From positions 1-64,000 of the forward strand of contig JAECUM010004364.1 of the NCBI GenBank assembly GCA_016617855.1: a DNA stretch of 64,000 bases. The letters run 5' to 3'. The stretch comes from Megalonaias nervosa. Lineage: Eukaryota > Mollusca > Bivalvia > Unionida > Unionidae. The notes under the pieces were generated by a model. That model saw only the letters and a program-made list of their open reading frames with translations. It made no database searches and was not told the origin of the DNA. Within the stretch, counting starts at the first letter, position 1; every line of letters starts with the position of its first letter. Positions 43,944-58,900 of the stretch are shown in pieces. Made by a program: the position numbers and the translations under genes.

Positions 43944-46900
43944 CTGCAAAAATCCGGACATAAAGTCATACAAGACTTTTCTCGATCAGTTCTCAATTCA
44001 TGACTGACGAATTGGTATGTGTGTATCAACTTCATCTTCTATTTCTTATAATGCCTGGATGTTTTTCTGCTAAAAACAGCTTAGACAGAAATTATTTTAA
44101 AATGTGCCATATTTAAATTATAATTCCTGGCAGTTATCATATCTTGAGTAGTCTTCAGAGCTGTTCTATTTAAATATACATGGTTCTCAGGGAAGGTAGT
44201 ACTTCTATAAAATATATGCCAGGGTACTCTGATTACTCATTGACATAAATTGCATTTATGAGTTGATACTCCATGGTGACTGCCTTTCCTGCATCCCAAG
44301 TACATTTTACTGGAACAGATTTATTAATAACTGTCATCTTTAATTAAATACAAATTTTCATCAGAAATATTTTGATTACATGTAACTGTAACTGAATAAA
44401 TTACAATCCAAATTCTCTGTAAACAAGATTACTTACAAAATGACTAGCTTTTCATGAACATATACCTACAAACAAATCTGAAATATTCTGAACTCTTAAC
44501 AAAACTGGGAGAATTCGGATTTTTTTAGATCAAATTGTTGTGACTACAATTTTAGATCTGGCCTCATTTGCTTTGTTTTATCTCATAACATTCAGATTGA
44601 AAGATATATATGTTTATGACAGTGAGTGACATATATATGTTGATGACAGTGAGTGACATATATATGTTTATGACAGTGAGTGACATATATGTTTATGACA
44701 GCGAGTGACATATATATGTTTATGACAGTGAGTGAGCTTTCATTCATATAGAAAACAAGTAAAACTCTCTAATTGACAAAAACTGTTGCAAGAATATGTT
44801 CAAGTTTGAGGAAGTTCAGCTGGTGAATTGGATTATTTTTTCTTTTTTTCAAAATGTAAAGAACTTTAAGTTACAAAGATATACCTTAGATGTAATTCTC
44901 ACTCTCAAAATGCATAAAAAAACACAGAAATTCTGCAATCTGTATAGAGATATATAATGATAAATCAACTGAAATCAAATTAATGCCATTTCTCAGTGCA
45001 AGATAGGCTATAGATGGCAGCTGGTATAACTAGTGAGGAAGAACCCAGAAAGCCCCAGTAGGAACTGATGACGCAGGGGAAGCTACTGGCTAACTTTCTA
45101 ACATATCACCATATCAAGAACACCTTCTCAAGACAAGAAATATTTATGAAACTTTTCTTGGCCTCATCTTTGTATTCAACTCAATATAAATGAAAACTTC
45201 AATAAAAGGCACATTTTCAAGGAATTTCAGTGACCCTTATAGTCAGGTTTTACTTTTTATATAAATGCATAGCATAGTTTGAGTTATTACACACTCTTCG
45301 CAGCTACTGATAAAAGGGGAGATAGTCCATTTTGAACACTACTGCACTGTGAGATACACTGCATACACAGACTGCAAGTACACTTAGTAGACCATTACCT
45401 TCTTGACAAATTTACACCGAAACATCTTTTGTCAAATTATCAAATCACTTTGATCATATTCAACATCAGTCATTAATCTGGTTATATTTCTCTCTGGTAA
45501 TCTCACTCCATATGTATGCATTTCATGCAAGATCTTGTTGATGAGGTAAATTATACTTAATTCATAAAACACAGACCTACCAGTACAATCACAAAGAACC
45601 AGCATTTACTGACCTTCCAACACTGTGTTGTGCTGAACAAACATCTTTCTGGGTTGTTTTCTTGCTATCACTATGTCTCTAAGTGACAGAAAATGGGGTT
45701 CTTCTTTATCGTTTACATCAGAGTAGCGGTCATACATGGCTTTCCCAGCTTCAAAGTCTCCAGTTGATTTGTACACCTAGTGTTGAGATGAGAGAATAAA
45801 AAATTACATTTCACACAGTATTGTCAGAGCAGTGTATTTTATACAACAAAATTATTATGCAATGGTTCTTTTCTGTATTTACCATATATATTGGAACATG
45901 ATAAAATAATAATTTTTTTTCCTGTCCCAGAACTTATGGTGAAACTTTTTTCACCTAGGTCATATGTCCCAAGACTTTAGAAACTAAATAAATTTGTGTT
46001 GAATTGGAGCCCCCCCACCCCTTGCTGGTTGAAATAAAATAACAAAATGCTTATTTGATAATAAAATGAAAGAAACTACCCTTGTGTTGTTATTATTTAT
46101 TCCTTTTTTTCCATCATGAGCTTTAACGAATAAAATATATCCATGAACTCCGTATATGTAGCATAGGCATCCATAATGCAGTGTGTATTGCTTATGTCAG
46201 ATAACACATTACACATTGTTCATTGACATGAACATTGAGAAACAAATCGTGTTTGGTTATACTCAAAGGTTTGAATGTCTTATCCAACTGAAAACTGGAT
46301 CCAACAAAATTGCAAAGAGAGGGAAATAATCAACTAGTTGCTTGAAGATAACTACCATTCATGCATGACATGATGTTAGGTGCAAAATAACCAATACTGA
46401 ATTATATCCAGAATAAATATAAGACATTATCTCGCAAATAAAATCATGATTTGAAAATACATTTGCTTGAGGCAAGTGACAATCTTTTCACCAGCATTAG
46501 TTACAAAAAGTATTATTAAAGCAAGTTATTGCAGTGTATACTATTTACACACAAACATCAATGCCCGTATGTATTAATTATAACTACAGATGCCAAGCAA
46601 ATCGAAGCCCAGATGGTGAATAAACACAATTGGCAGCAAGCAGCAAACTCACTGTCTGAACTTACTGACAGGACATCAAAGGCAAAGGTTGTTTTTATTA
46701 CCAAGCAAGCTGACCTCGGAAGCCGACTTTGGATTCTTTTTCTTTTTTTGAATATACAAAGCCAGCCAAGATGTGGAAGCTCACTTTGGTTCCTTTTCAC
46801 CAGTATTCATGGGAATTTTGAAAATAAATTAAAACAATGAAACAATTTTTACAGTGACACAATATAGTGCTTTGTGCACGGACATCAATGACCCAGCATT

Positions 46901-49900
46901 GCCCAGAAGATTGGAGAAAATAAAATCATTTGATGAATTTTTGTTAAGGCCAGAAGAGAAGATGATTTTGCCAACAATATAATCATTAACATAGACAAAA
47001 TTCTAGTGTACTTTGCTCTCATTCCTGGACGGACTGCTGATAAGAGGGGGGTTAAAAGTGTGAGAATTAGCAAGACTGGTGCTGATTTTAAAAATTCTGA
47101 CTTCAGTTCTTGCAGTTCCCACTTCAGGAGATGTCTTGTTTCCATCAATAATTTTTCATGCCACAAGAAAGCAAAAAAAATATTCATGCACCGAAAGAAT
47201 GGATCGTGCATGTGCTGGAGAAGGATTGTGTTGACGAGATGCTGATGTAGTGGATTAAAGAGTTTTATCTCAAAGTACAAAGTTTTATATTTTTTTAAAT
47301 AAAATTTCAGGTGGAGTGCATTTTCCAACACGTAATTTTTGAATGATTTAGAAGGTGTCCACAACTTATGATGTGAAAAAACAATGTGTCCCAGAACATA
47401 CAGTGGACAAAAAAAGTACATTAAAAATTAATTTATCGTGTCGCAACAAACAGAGTGATCATGATTTATGTGAGGGTTACATTCTGACATGCACATGTAA
47501 TTTGAGATTTACGTAAATTAAGATGTTTTCCTCCGTAGAAATTCAGTATGTTACAAATTGGGGGATGCTTCCGCAAAGTAGACTAAAATAAAAATTAATA
47601 AAAGTTTTCATAAAAAACATAGGAAAACAAACATAAAACATAGGAAACATAAAATAAAAACATGAAATCATGAATTTTAATCAACAGAACATATGTACAT
47701 GTAATTAAAAAACGAAAGCTGCATGGAACAGTAGTGTTGATACCTTCTTTGAAAACGTTTACATATCCTGTTCGGAACTGTCTGTAGAGACAACAAGAAG
47801 AGATAGGCTTGAACATGCAGGCATGCGACTTGAAGTGAAAGTCTCATCTGGAGATGACACTCTAAAGAAAGAGTCCAGCATAGTCCGAATCTTATGTTCT
47901 CTTTTTTTCTCATAAAAGCTCTTCATAACAAGCAACTGCATCCATGTGTTGAATAAGTGAACTTCGATTTGTACCTGGACCATTATCCTCCATTAAGCAG
48001 TGACATGACTTAAGACATCAGACAAAACTTTCAATGTCAAAGTCCAAGCATGTTGCTGCTCACAAGCCTCTGGCTGGCTGGCAAAAGCTTTTTGTTCTTC
48101 ATCCACAATATTCTTGCTCCAAATTCAACAGGTCTTCATTTGTCAACTCCTCAGCATCAAATTCCAAAAGCTGCTCAATGACAATCTCTTGTAATGTCTC
48201 TTCTGCCAGTCTGACCTTGTTTGCAGCCTTTACACTGGCCTTATTTGCTAATGCAATGGTGTCATCAATATCTAAGCCATCAGAAGAATGATAAAACTTA
48301 GAACAAAGTTTTTTCCAAACGCCATTCTTGCAGTGTGGTGAAACCTCCTGCCATGACATATTTACAAATTGCAAGGCATCCTTGATGTTGAATGCCTTTC
48401 AGTAATCTTTCACTGTGATGTTCCATTCATTTGTTTGCTTCACCAAATCATTTAAAACTGACTGCAGATAATATGATTGGAAAGCCTTTATGACACCCTG
48501 ATCCACTGCATGCAAAAGGGATGTGGTATCGGTGGCAAATATATGACTTCAATGTTTTCAGAATAGTCTTCAATAGTTCTAGGATGGCTGTGGGCATTGT
48601 CTAAAATTAATAAGATTTTGAATGGAATGCCTTCTCTCTGGCAATAATTTTTAAACTCACAATGCAGGTCCTTCTCAAAGTATTGCTTGAACACTGCACT
48701 GATCATCCAACCTTTCTTATGAGCGTACCATCTATACAAGCAACTCCAAACATTCACACCCCTTCAAGGCCTTGGGATTTTCAGAATGATAAATCATGAT
48801 AAGTTTCAACCTGCAGTCACCTTGTGCACTGCCTTGCAGGAGAAGTGTACAGTGGTCTTTAGCAGCTTTAAATCTGGGCGCAGTCTTCTCTTTCATTGAA
48901 ATGTAGGTGCGGTCAGGCATCTTCTTCCAGTATAGGCTGGTTGCGTAGACATTCAAAATCTGCTTTGCTGAGTAATCAGCACTTTCAATAATTTTCTGCA
49001 GTCTGGTGGGAAAACCTCTTGCAGCTTCTTTGTCAGCTGATGCTGCTTTACTACTTGTTTTGACATTTTTAAAGCCAAACGTGCTTTAAACTTGTGCCAA
49101 TACTGGCATGAAAATCTTTTTCATCACCTTCTACAGATACCATGAGAACATCATACAGGCTAGAGGCTTTAGCACACACAATTGTTTGGCCACGAGAAAT
49201 TTTTTTCTTATGCTGATCATCAAGCCATGCCGCCAACATCCTTTCCATCCTGTCCATTATGTTGGGGCAGGTATAGCAACTTTTCTGGTTTGAAAGTGAG
49301 ATTCCAGCTTTCACACTTGCTTTTATTTTTTCTGTACTGTCAAGTATTGTTCTACATGTACTTTCACTAAGGTTCAAAGCATGCTTTATCATGGCGATAC
49401 TCTGACCAGCTTCATACCTTTTCACTAGGGGCCCCGAGTGGCTGAGTGGCCTAAAGTGCTCTCCGTTACGGATCACTGCCATCTCACCTCTGTCTGCGTG
49501 GGTTCGTGTCTAGGATTCGGCTAATGTGGATAAGTGAGAAAGCTTGCCAGTAGCTTCTCGAGGGTCGGTGGTTCTTTCTGGGGATTTCCCAGTTTCTTCC
49601 TCCACCATTAATACTGGCTGCCATGTATAGCCTATCGTGTGCTGAAAAATGGCATTAAGCCCCACAACAACAACAACCACCTTTTCACTACTTCAAGTTT
49701 AACCTCTAAGAAATAGCCTTCCTTGGTCTCTTCGGACTAACATTTGCTTGTCGTTTAGATGCCATCACTAATAATGTTAAAAAATTTGAACAAATAATTT
49801 ACTTTGTAACAAACAATTTGTACATGTACATATGTACGCAGCACAGAGGCCATAATAAACAAAATGGTGGGCACGTAAGAGGTGGGCATTGTGGGTAATG

Positions 49901-52900
49901 TTTGCATGTGACAGTGGCACAATCTACATGTAGGACAGAAGTTATCTCAATGGTAGAAATCATTTTTGCATTTTCCCATCTCGCGTTATTTAGAATTTGC
50001 ATGAATTGAGATCACATAAATCATGATCATATTGTATACGATAAAAAAAGGGAGCATGAACAACTGTGACCAGGATGTAGGTTCAAATCCTGTCAGATCA
50101 GGCTCAGCCTTCCACTGTAGTTAGTTTCTGGGATAGCTGACATATACCAACACAACAGTTTTTCCTGGACATACTCATGAAACTAATTCATTCAGAACAT
50201 TCTATACTTTTGGACTTGTGACAGGATATTTAGGATTATTTGGGTTTAATTTTTAATACTGTGTCTCTTAAATTTTCACTTATGGATTGTGAAGAAATAA
50301 ACTGTTAGTCATTTTATTAAACTTGATGGTTTCATTCTTTCTGTTATATAGTTTAAGGCCTTGAGTCATAACATCAGAACTAGGTCTGTCTGTCAGAAAG
50401 TGTTTGCATAATACTCTTCCCCACCAACCCCATTCCTGCATGATACAAAGTAAAAGAATACAATTTTTTACATGGGGAGATAATAAAGTATAATCTTGCA
50501 GACCCTGAAATGGGTAAATTGACCAAATTTGTATTAATTCTGCATTTATTTGCTTTCTGTTTGCAATTCAGCTATTATTTCATATTTCATTTACATTCTC
50601 AAAAATGCATTTTGTGTTTACTGCTTTCATTCATCATTTCCTTTTATTTTTGTTCCTTGGGAATGCATTTACCAAAGTCGGCTTTCATTTTTCAATAATT
50701 CCAATTTTTATGAACTGACTGCGTTTTCTACATTTTGATTAGATGTGATGTGATACTGATCTGGAATTTTTTTTACACATCAATAAATTCTGCGGACTAC
50801 TTTTGATTCCCTGTGTCCAGATCATTTGATGTAAAGTTTTATCTATATCAACGCTTTAGACCCTAATAATAACAAGTTCCCACCCACCCACTCCTGTGAT
50901 TTCCAACAAAAAATGACAAGCCACAGATTAAAATCGACCATTAGAAGTTAAAACAATGTAATTGCATAGACCTTCCTGCACTCCAACACTCACCCCTTTT
51001 GCCAAAGAAGGCATATGGCAGGCTTTAGAAGCCAATCTTCGGAAATTATTGCATTTCACCTCGACAACATGTTACAGCAGCGGTTATTAAAGGTCAGGGT
51101 CATGTCAACCATGGGATCACACTAAAAATGGACACGATTTTGCTTTTGAAAGATCGGAATGTGTAGAAAGTAACAACGACGTTGCTATAACAACACGTGC
51201 CATACACAAGCGTAATTTTTGAAAAAAGGAATATTCCTGGTTTAACTGCAACAACCATTTTTTTATATTAAAATAATGATCATAACAATATATCACTGGC
51301 ATGACCCGCTATGACATTCTACCCTGTATCACTGTATAAAGAATCAATGAAACTTGGCTGGTGAAGTTAGGACTATGTATTCTATCGCAGTTAAGAGGCT
51401 AATGAAAGAATACTTCGAGGTACATAAAAGTGAATGTTTTATTGATTAAATCTGCTGATCTGATGTTAGAAAGGAAGTAAACTGGAATTATAAGGATTAA
51501 ATGATCATGGTTGGGTATTTATCAATGTGTAAATTTTACCTAATCACTCACAAAGTTTACATAAAGTCCACGATCATTTAATCCTATAATAATATTAAAC
51601 AGAGAAAACTAAAGTGTGCTTTAATAAAATAAAATAGACATTAAAATTCAGAACAGAACTTAATTACAACCCCTTAATTCTTGGATAATTCAAACATTTT
51701 CAACGAAACAAAAAAAATCATACTCAGGCAACATTTGATTGCTTAGTTAGAAAATTATCCAAATAATCAGTTAATGCAGACAAATGGAATGTGCTATAAT
51801 TTAATATGACCAAGACATTTTTCTTTTGTTTATATTCCTAATAATTTTATACATGGTTTCCAGGAAGAAATGAAATCAAGAAGCAATATTCCAAGGAGGT
51901 ACAATAAATATGGGACATTTTTTCCACACCCATCATATGTGTTCATGGAACATGACTACATCATGACAGTGCCTGAAAAGAACATTTGGATGGGCAATGG
52001 TCATATTACATAACCTATCATATTTGTGCTGTTGCATACAGTCTAAACACTTGCAATGTAGCTAGCATATGGTAATCAAACAGAAGAGTAATTCTGTACA
52101 TGCTGGCTTTTAAAAATTGCAAAACCACTGTCATGTTTAGATGTTCAGTTCTAATATTAAATGCAAACCTTGCTACCATGACTACTCTCACTTTAAATGG
52201 AACAATATCCTACACTTTTAACAGAAATTTATATATATTTATACAAATATATTAAAAAGCTTATTTTTGCAGAAAATAAACTCTTAAAAACTTGTATTCT
52301 GCAACAAGCAATTTGTCCACAGAACACAAATGCCCCACAAACAGAGCCTGAGAAAGCAACATAAATTCAAAACAAAACTCTGCAGGCAGAAAAAGTTAAC
52401 ACTATGTCCCTACTGTATTTATGATGCGGCATGATAATTTTACAATAAAGCATATACCATGCATACTCACTTATACGTCAGTACAATGCAAATAACATAG
52501 GCCCTGATCTGCTAATGCATAATGCATAACTGCCAACCCTAACAATGTAATAAAATATCATGTACTCATTATGTTCAACTAAAAAGCTTGAAAAGTACGC
52601 TTAAACTTTGAATAGGTCCAGTACAGTTTCATAAAGTGCAGTTCCAAACTATGTGGAGCTCAATAACAATCTCTTAACTTGATGTAATCCAAGGCTCTTT
52701 TTCTCATTTTATGTGGCAATGGCAATCATCTCTCTCACCATGAGACATACTCAAATCAACACATGAAGACCAACAAACATAACTGTCTTCCATCCTACTT
52801 TTTGCCCACAAGAACCTAAATCATCCTTTCAATACTGTATTATCCAAACTTTTAAAATGTACCTTATTCCTTTCATCTTTAACATGTATAATTTGTTGGA

Positions 52901-55900
52901 TGCCATTGTTAAAAATCTATAAGCAAACAGCTTGATCATGCAGACATATTGCATGAAAAGCTATGCACAGTTTAAAGCAAATAAGTTAGTCTTTTTCTTT
53001 GACTAACTCCATTTAAACTAATATGAAATCCAGACCAGAATCAACCATGGGCAACTTGAAACCAGTATCCCGATTTTACCACAACTATCACATTTCTGGA
53101 ACTTTTGCTTTTATTCCATAAGTCCATATTTTAAGGGTCATTTCTGGAAAACTTATAGATAAATTGTAAGGGTTAACAGGTCTTAATCTACCTGCATATC
53201 AGGGTCAATGTTATTTGTTCTAAGGATAACTCCTTATGCACTGTATAGACACAGATCTGCTGGTGCATCATACAATGGCAAACTGGGGTCTGTGCAATTT
53301 GCAGATTGACTTTACTTATATGGGAATATATATGGTAATTCTGACATCATCTTTAACCAACCTGTAGTTTTCTCAGAAAATTTCCAATTGCAGGCTTTCC
53401 AACTGGAATGATCTTGGATCTGTCAAGTGTCAAGAGAATATCTTCCTTTCCATCTTCATGCACTGTCTTCCTAATGGTGACAAGACCCTCCCCTGCTTCA
53501 AGCATCACACGCAGAATGACAAAGCGAGCATTCATATGTGCCTGGCGCCACTTAAATGATTCAGGGGAATAAAACTCCAGTGCAAGGAGACCAGCTCTGG
53601 CCATATTCAGCCAATTAATGTAAATAATGTCATCAGCGTTATCATCTTCAAAGCCAAAAATTCTGAAAATACAAATCCAGTGAAAAGGGTTAATGTCAAT
53701 TTCAAAAACAACAAATGTGGAAAACAGTAAATGAATCTGACATGATAAAGAAATCTGATCTGAAGGGATACTATTTATGTAGTTGATTAAAATCTTATGC
53801 TCCAAGGAGTAGCTTTCCTTATCTGTGGCCCCAGGTGACTGAGTGTTTTCAGGCACTCACCTTTACAGATCACTGACATCATGGCCTTGTCCAGATGGGT
53901 TTGAGTTTCTGGGTCAGCCAATGTGGGTATGTGAGAAAGCTTGTCAGTAACTTCCTGAGGGTCGGTGGATCATTCTGGGTCCTTCTTCCACCAAATAGTC
54001 TGGCCACCATATAAACCTTATCGTGTGTGCATTAAATCCCACAAAACCTAACCAAGGCTATTTTGGAATGTTTGTACAAACAGACCCTGAAATCGGTGTT
54101 CTGTATGCTTTTCACCTGCCATTCATTTACATTTCATTTGCATTCCATTCACAATGTCATTACATTAATGCAACTTGTTACATCAATTTCACTGATTATC
54201 CACAGTGACAAATTGTCAGTGTAAAGAATCTGATCCTTCCTTGTCAAGCAAAACGGCTTTCAACCATGAAAATTAAGTAGCAAGCCAAATTATTGGTTTA
54301 ACAGATCTTCAAATCCATTCATGAAATGAATCTCATTTCAATTTATCATTTATAGTTCAGCACTTGTGTTCTGCATTTCATTTTGGGTTCATTACACTGG
54401 TAAAGTTACCCAATTCAATGGTTTGATATATTTTCCTTACTAAACACTGCAGAACTTGTAAAGTCTATAAAATCTGTATTTTTAAAATGTATGCATCAAG
54501 GACATGAATTAGAATTCAAATGTAGCATTTGAACTTATCCACACCAAGTGTATGTATGTATGTATGTATGTATGTATGTATGTATGTATGTATGTAGTGT
54601 TTTATGCCGCACCAGCATAATATTTGGGCCTAACTAAAAGTTTTAAAAATGTAAAATTGTAGACCTTTTTAAATAAATGTAAAAATGTACAAGATAAAAT
54701 ACAAAAGTAAAAATATTAAAATTCAGTAAAAGTATACATTTAGATGTATATAATATTTTAAGTTAGGATAAGGGATCTTCCCCAAGCAAATGGGGATTGC
54801 AGGGTAGTTTTGCCTTTATATGTCTGTCCTTACTCTTTACACCTAAGTAACTAGACAAAAAACAGTACAGATCTTTCTTTCCAGATTGTATGACCAAACC
54901 ATGTTTCTGTATTATCTGGAATATTAACCAGTTGTGAGATTGAAGGTTTTGAAAAGCACTCAGTGTGCAAAGGGAACACAAAAGGATTATGAAATTTGTT
55001 TCATAACAGGCTTCAGTGTAGCTCACAGCTTTGAGAATGGCTGCAATTTCTACTGCAAAAACTGAAACTTTATCCAGTAACTGGCTCAAAATGGTTCCAT
55101 GAATCATTGCAATGGCAGCTCCAACCTTGTTTCCATATTTCAAACTGTCTGCATTCTGGGCTCTGATTTCATTGAATTTACTCTGAAAAGCAGAAGACTT
55201 GCTAAAGACTTTTTGAATCAGCAAAGATCAAATATTATTTGGAGGAAGGAGTGTTGATAACCAACGTGGTAATTCTGAAACAGTATTCTCCAATATTTCC
55301 AATATTACATTTTTGTTCTTCTAGCATGCAGAAAACAAACTAACCTATGGATGACAAAAAGGCTGGTTTACTGTATGCTATAAATGCAAGCAAATGCAGG
55401 AGTTGGACAAGTCTGATTAGATGATATTTTTGGGGTTGAACATATCTACCTGAGGGCATCCTGAGAAAGACAGAGAAATATTCCCACACATTCTGCTCGG
55501 CACTCTTCATAAGTTGAGGCAATGGTGGAAAATTTTGAGTCCCAGGTTTCACTCTGTTGGTACCAGCTCTTGATCTACAAGACAAATCAAAATTATTTTT
55601 TTTTTGCCACCTAAATTAAATAAGATCATCACGTCTGGCCTGTCAAGATGTTACAATACTCCCATGCTGTAGAATGAAAACAGCACTGCATTCAATGATA
55701 GAGAAGTGTTAAAACAGGCCTATTTCTGTTGGTAGGTCACAGACTGCAAACATACATGGCAGTTGTACAACAGGCTGACTTTTACTTGGTTCCATAACAA
55801 GATTTTACGTAGAACCAGTCTGACATCTGGCATAATATTATTATTGTTCAAATTGTTTGATAGTGACACAGGGACCATAACAACACCTGCTCTAAACTTT

Positions 55901-58900
55901 GCTTTGCAAACCCTAGGGTTAACTAGAGTTATTTGAGATGGGAAACACTGTAAAGGGCTCTGCTAACTACAATTTGCTGGGTAGGGCTTTAAATGGAGAA
56001 ACTTGAGCTGGGAAACAAAATTTGAAGGATGTGCATTCAGAGGCCATAATTATTGCAAATTATGACATGAAATGCTTGAAATCCAACTGAGTCAAGGTCT
56101 TATCTAAATAAAACAGCATACTAAAGTTGGTTAAAAAAAAATCCATCGATCCTTCGGAAAGCAATGCTGTGGAAACTATACACAGAAGGATACCCAATCA
56201 GTTTCTATGACTTTCATTTCATGTTCTCATCAACATAAAGCTTCATATATCTGCTTGAAATCCAATAATCCCTAGTAAACTAACACTTTGGAAACCGAAG
56301 TCAGGTCAACAGAAAATCAGGGGCAATAACTCCTGTCAATAATGTCTTATAAGGATAGAAATTAAATTAATCCAAGTTCTTATCATTGTAAAGGTTCTTT
56401 TTTAATAGGATTCATATACAAAACCAAATCGTTAGTAAAATTATGCTGCAAAAACCAAGATTAGGAAGATGAAATCAATACCCTTGTTCCGCATATATGC
56501 AAAAGTTTACCAATATTCATACCATTAATTCTGAGTCACAGTGGCCAAGTGGTTACCATGTCAGGCTTGTGACAAAGAGGTTGCAGGTTCAAATAATACC
56601 ATCAGATCAGCCTGGGTCAGCTACTGTGGTGCATCCCTGGGCAAGGCACTTTACTCCAATTGCCTCAGCACTAAGTAACCTACTTGTGTTGCCGTGCTGT
56701 AAAACACCAAATTGAACTAAGCCACTAATTCTATCAGCTTTACAGTTACAAACTGTTGACTAAAAGTAAATTAATCTTGACCTTCAAGAAAAGATGGTAA
56801 CACACCATTTAGTTTCGATGTGTAAATTTAAAAATATCCTGCCAATAGGCTGGTTTGAGTAAAACTACCAAGAAGAATAATATTGGAAGAGTTTGTACAA
56901 AATTACACAAGCATCCATACACACTGATTCCATTTTCCATGGGCAGTGTCATTTGTACATTTTTTACACTGGATGATTGCTTAGGTAAACATTCAGTACA
57001 ATCAAAGTTACAAACAGATACCACCCCCCACCACCCCGAAAAGTTAGCTAAATGACATGGCATTGCCTATCACCATGCTTCCAATCTATGCCACCAGGTG
57101 TATAGCCTGATCCTGGGACAAATTTTACACTGCTGTAAATATCCATTTCTCTTTTTATATATAGTTAATGTATATATTGTTATATTGTAGGAATCTGGTC
57201 ATTATGAGCCAAGAACAAGTCCCCGACTCCAGGGGCGTGACCCAGGATGTATATTGGATGTACGAGTGCATGCATCCCCTTTCCTTGTGACCCAGGATAT
57301 ATATTGGATGTAAGAGTGCATGCATCCCCTTTCCTTGTGACCCAGGATATATACTGGATGTAAGAGTGCATGCATCCCCTTTCCTTGTGACCCAGGATAT
57401 ATAGGATGTACAAGTGCATGCATCCCCTTTCCTTGTGCCCAATAAATGTATATATAATTGTAGGATTAGAATATTAACAGTTTCCAAGTTATAAGCCAGA
57501 GTCAAGTTGCCAATCTCAGGGGCACAACCCAGGTTCTGTGCTGGATATATGTCTAATTTTCTCTCATCATGCCCTTCAGGCATATATGGAGCTAGCTTAC
57601 AGTTTCCAAATTATGACACAGAAGCAAGTCCCCTTCTCTTGGGCCTTTATAGCATATAAGTTTGATTTAATCATGTTCTTCAACCATTACATAGAAGATG
57701 TGGATCTCATGTTTCCAAGCTATGACCCTGGGAGAAGTACCCAACCTAATAAGCATGACCTGTGGTTGTACTGGATAGTATACCTGACTTTATACTGTTA
57801 TTGGATGAGGATCTCAACAGTTTCCAACTGTTGAGATTCCATCCAATCCAAGTTGTGACCCAGGGGCAGCATCCCCACATGGCCTGCTCCTGAGACAAGA
57901 TGAAGGTGTAACCCAAAAGCCCATTACATATATTATAGCCTGGCCTTGATAAAGATGGCATAAATTAATGTTTTGATATCTTACTGTACTTAAAATATTG
58001 AGACTCGGTTTTTAAAAAAATTATCCCTAGTAACTAGTCCCATTCCAAGGGTCATATTAAAATTTTAAAACCGTTGTTTATTTCTAAAGACCACTCCAAT
58101 CAATTTCCATGTTTAAAATTTATATATTTAAAGCTGTACGAGATACACTATATTAGTAACGGAGGGACAGACAGACACATGGGCAGGAAGACATAATCCC
58201 TACATTCTTAAAAAAAATGCATGGAGATCAAAATTAATGTTAATTTTCTTGAACTTATTTAAACATTATGACTGTCAATGATAATTATGAAAAGTTTTCA
58301 AATAATATAAATATTTTGACAAAATCAATGAATGGTCAACAGAGTACATCTTCCATGAAACAACTTGTTCATGACATGAGAAACATGAAAGAAATTTACA
58401 TGTGTCTGAATATAAAGATATAACTAATAACATACACATTAATTATACTGACAAGATGTTGATTTTTATTTTAATTACTAATTATATTCCTAATACAAGT
58501 ATGAACAACAGAAACTCCAGCCATTAAAACACTCCTTTCCATCTACCCTATTAATATAAACTGCAATTTCCCATTCAAATGTCAGGACTGAAGAAAGAAT
58601 GGTTGTGAGGTACATACAAGCAGTGAACTGGAACAGAAAAACTGTAAATAACTAATGCATATTGCAGGTAAATATTATTTTTATTACTATTATTAGTAGT
58701 TATTATTATTGTTATTACCTCAAGTTTTATATTTGGAAAAATAAAGCTTCTGAAGACGGGGGTTTTTGTGTGAAGCTGTCAATAGGTGATTACTTGGTAT
58801 TTGTAATAGATGAGTTCCTCAAAGAATTGAAGTATACTAAAGTATCAGATTTAAGTTACAGATTATCCATGGTAAAGGAACACTACATGTAGGACAGTCA

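Noticed and set aside
46885..47245. A host exon on the plus strand ([10 protein letters not shown] region)
   Set aside because: Short protein-like run without splice signals or a recognisable family; left as unassigned.
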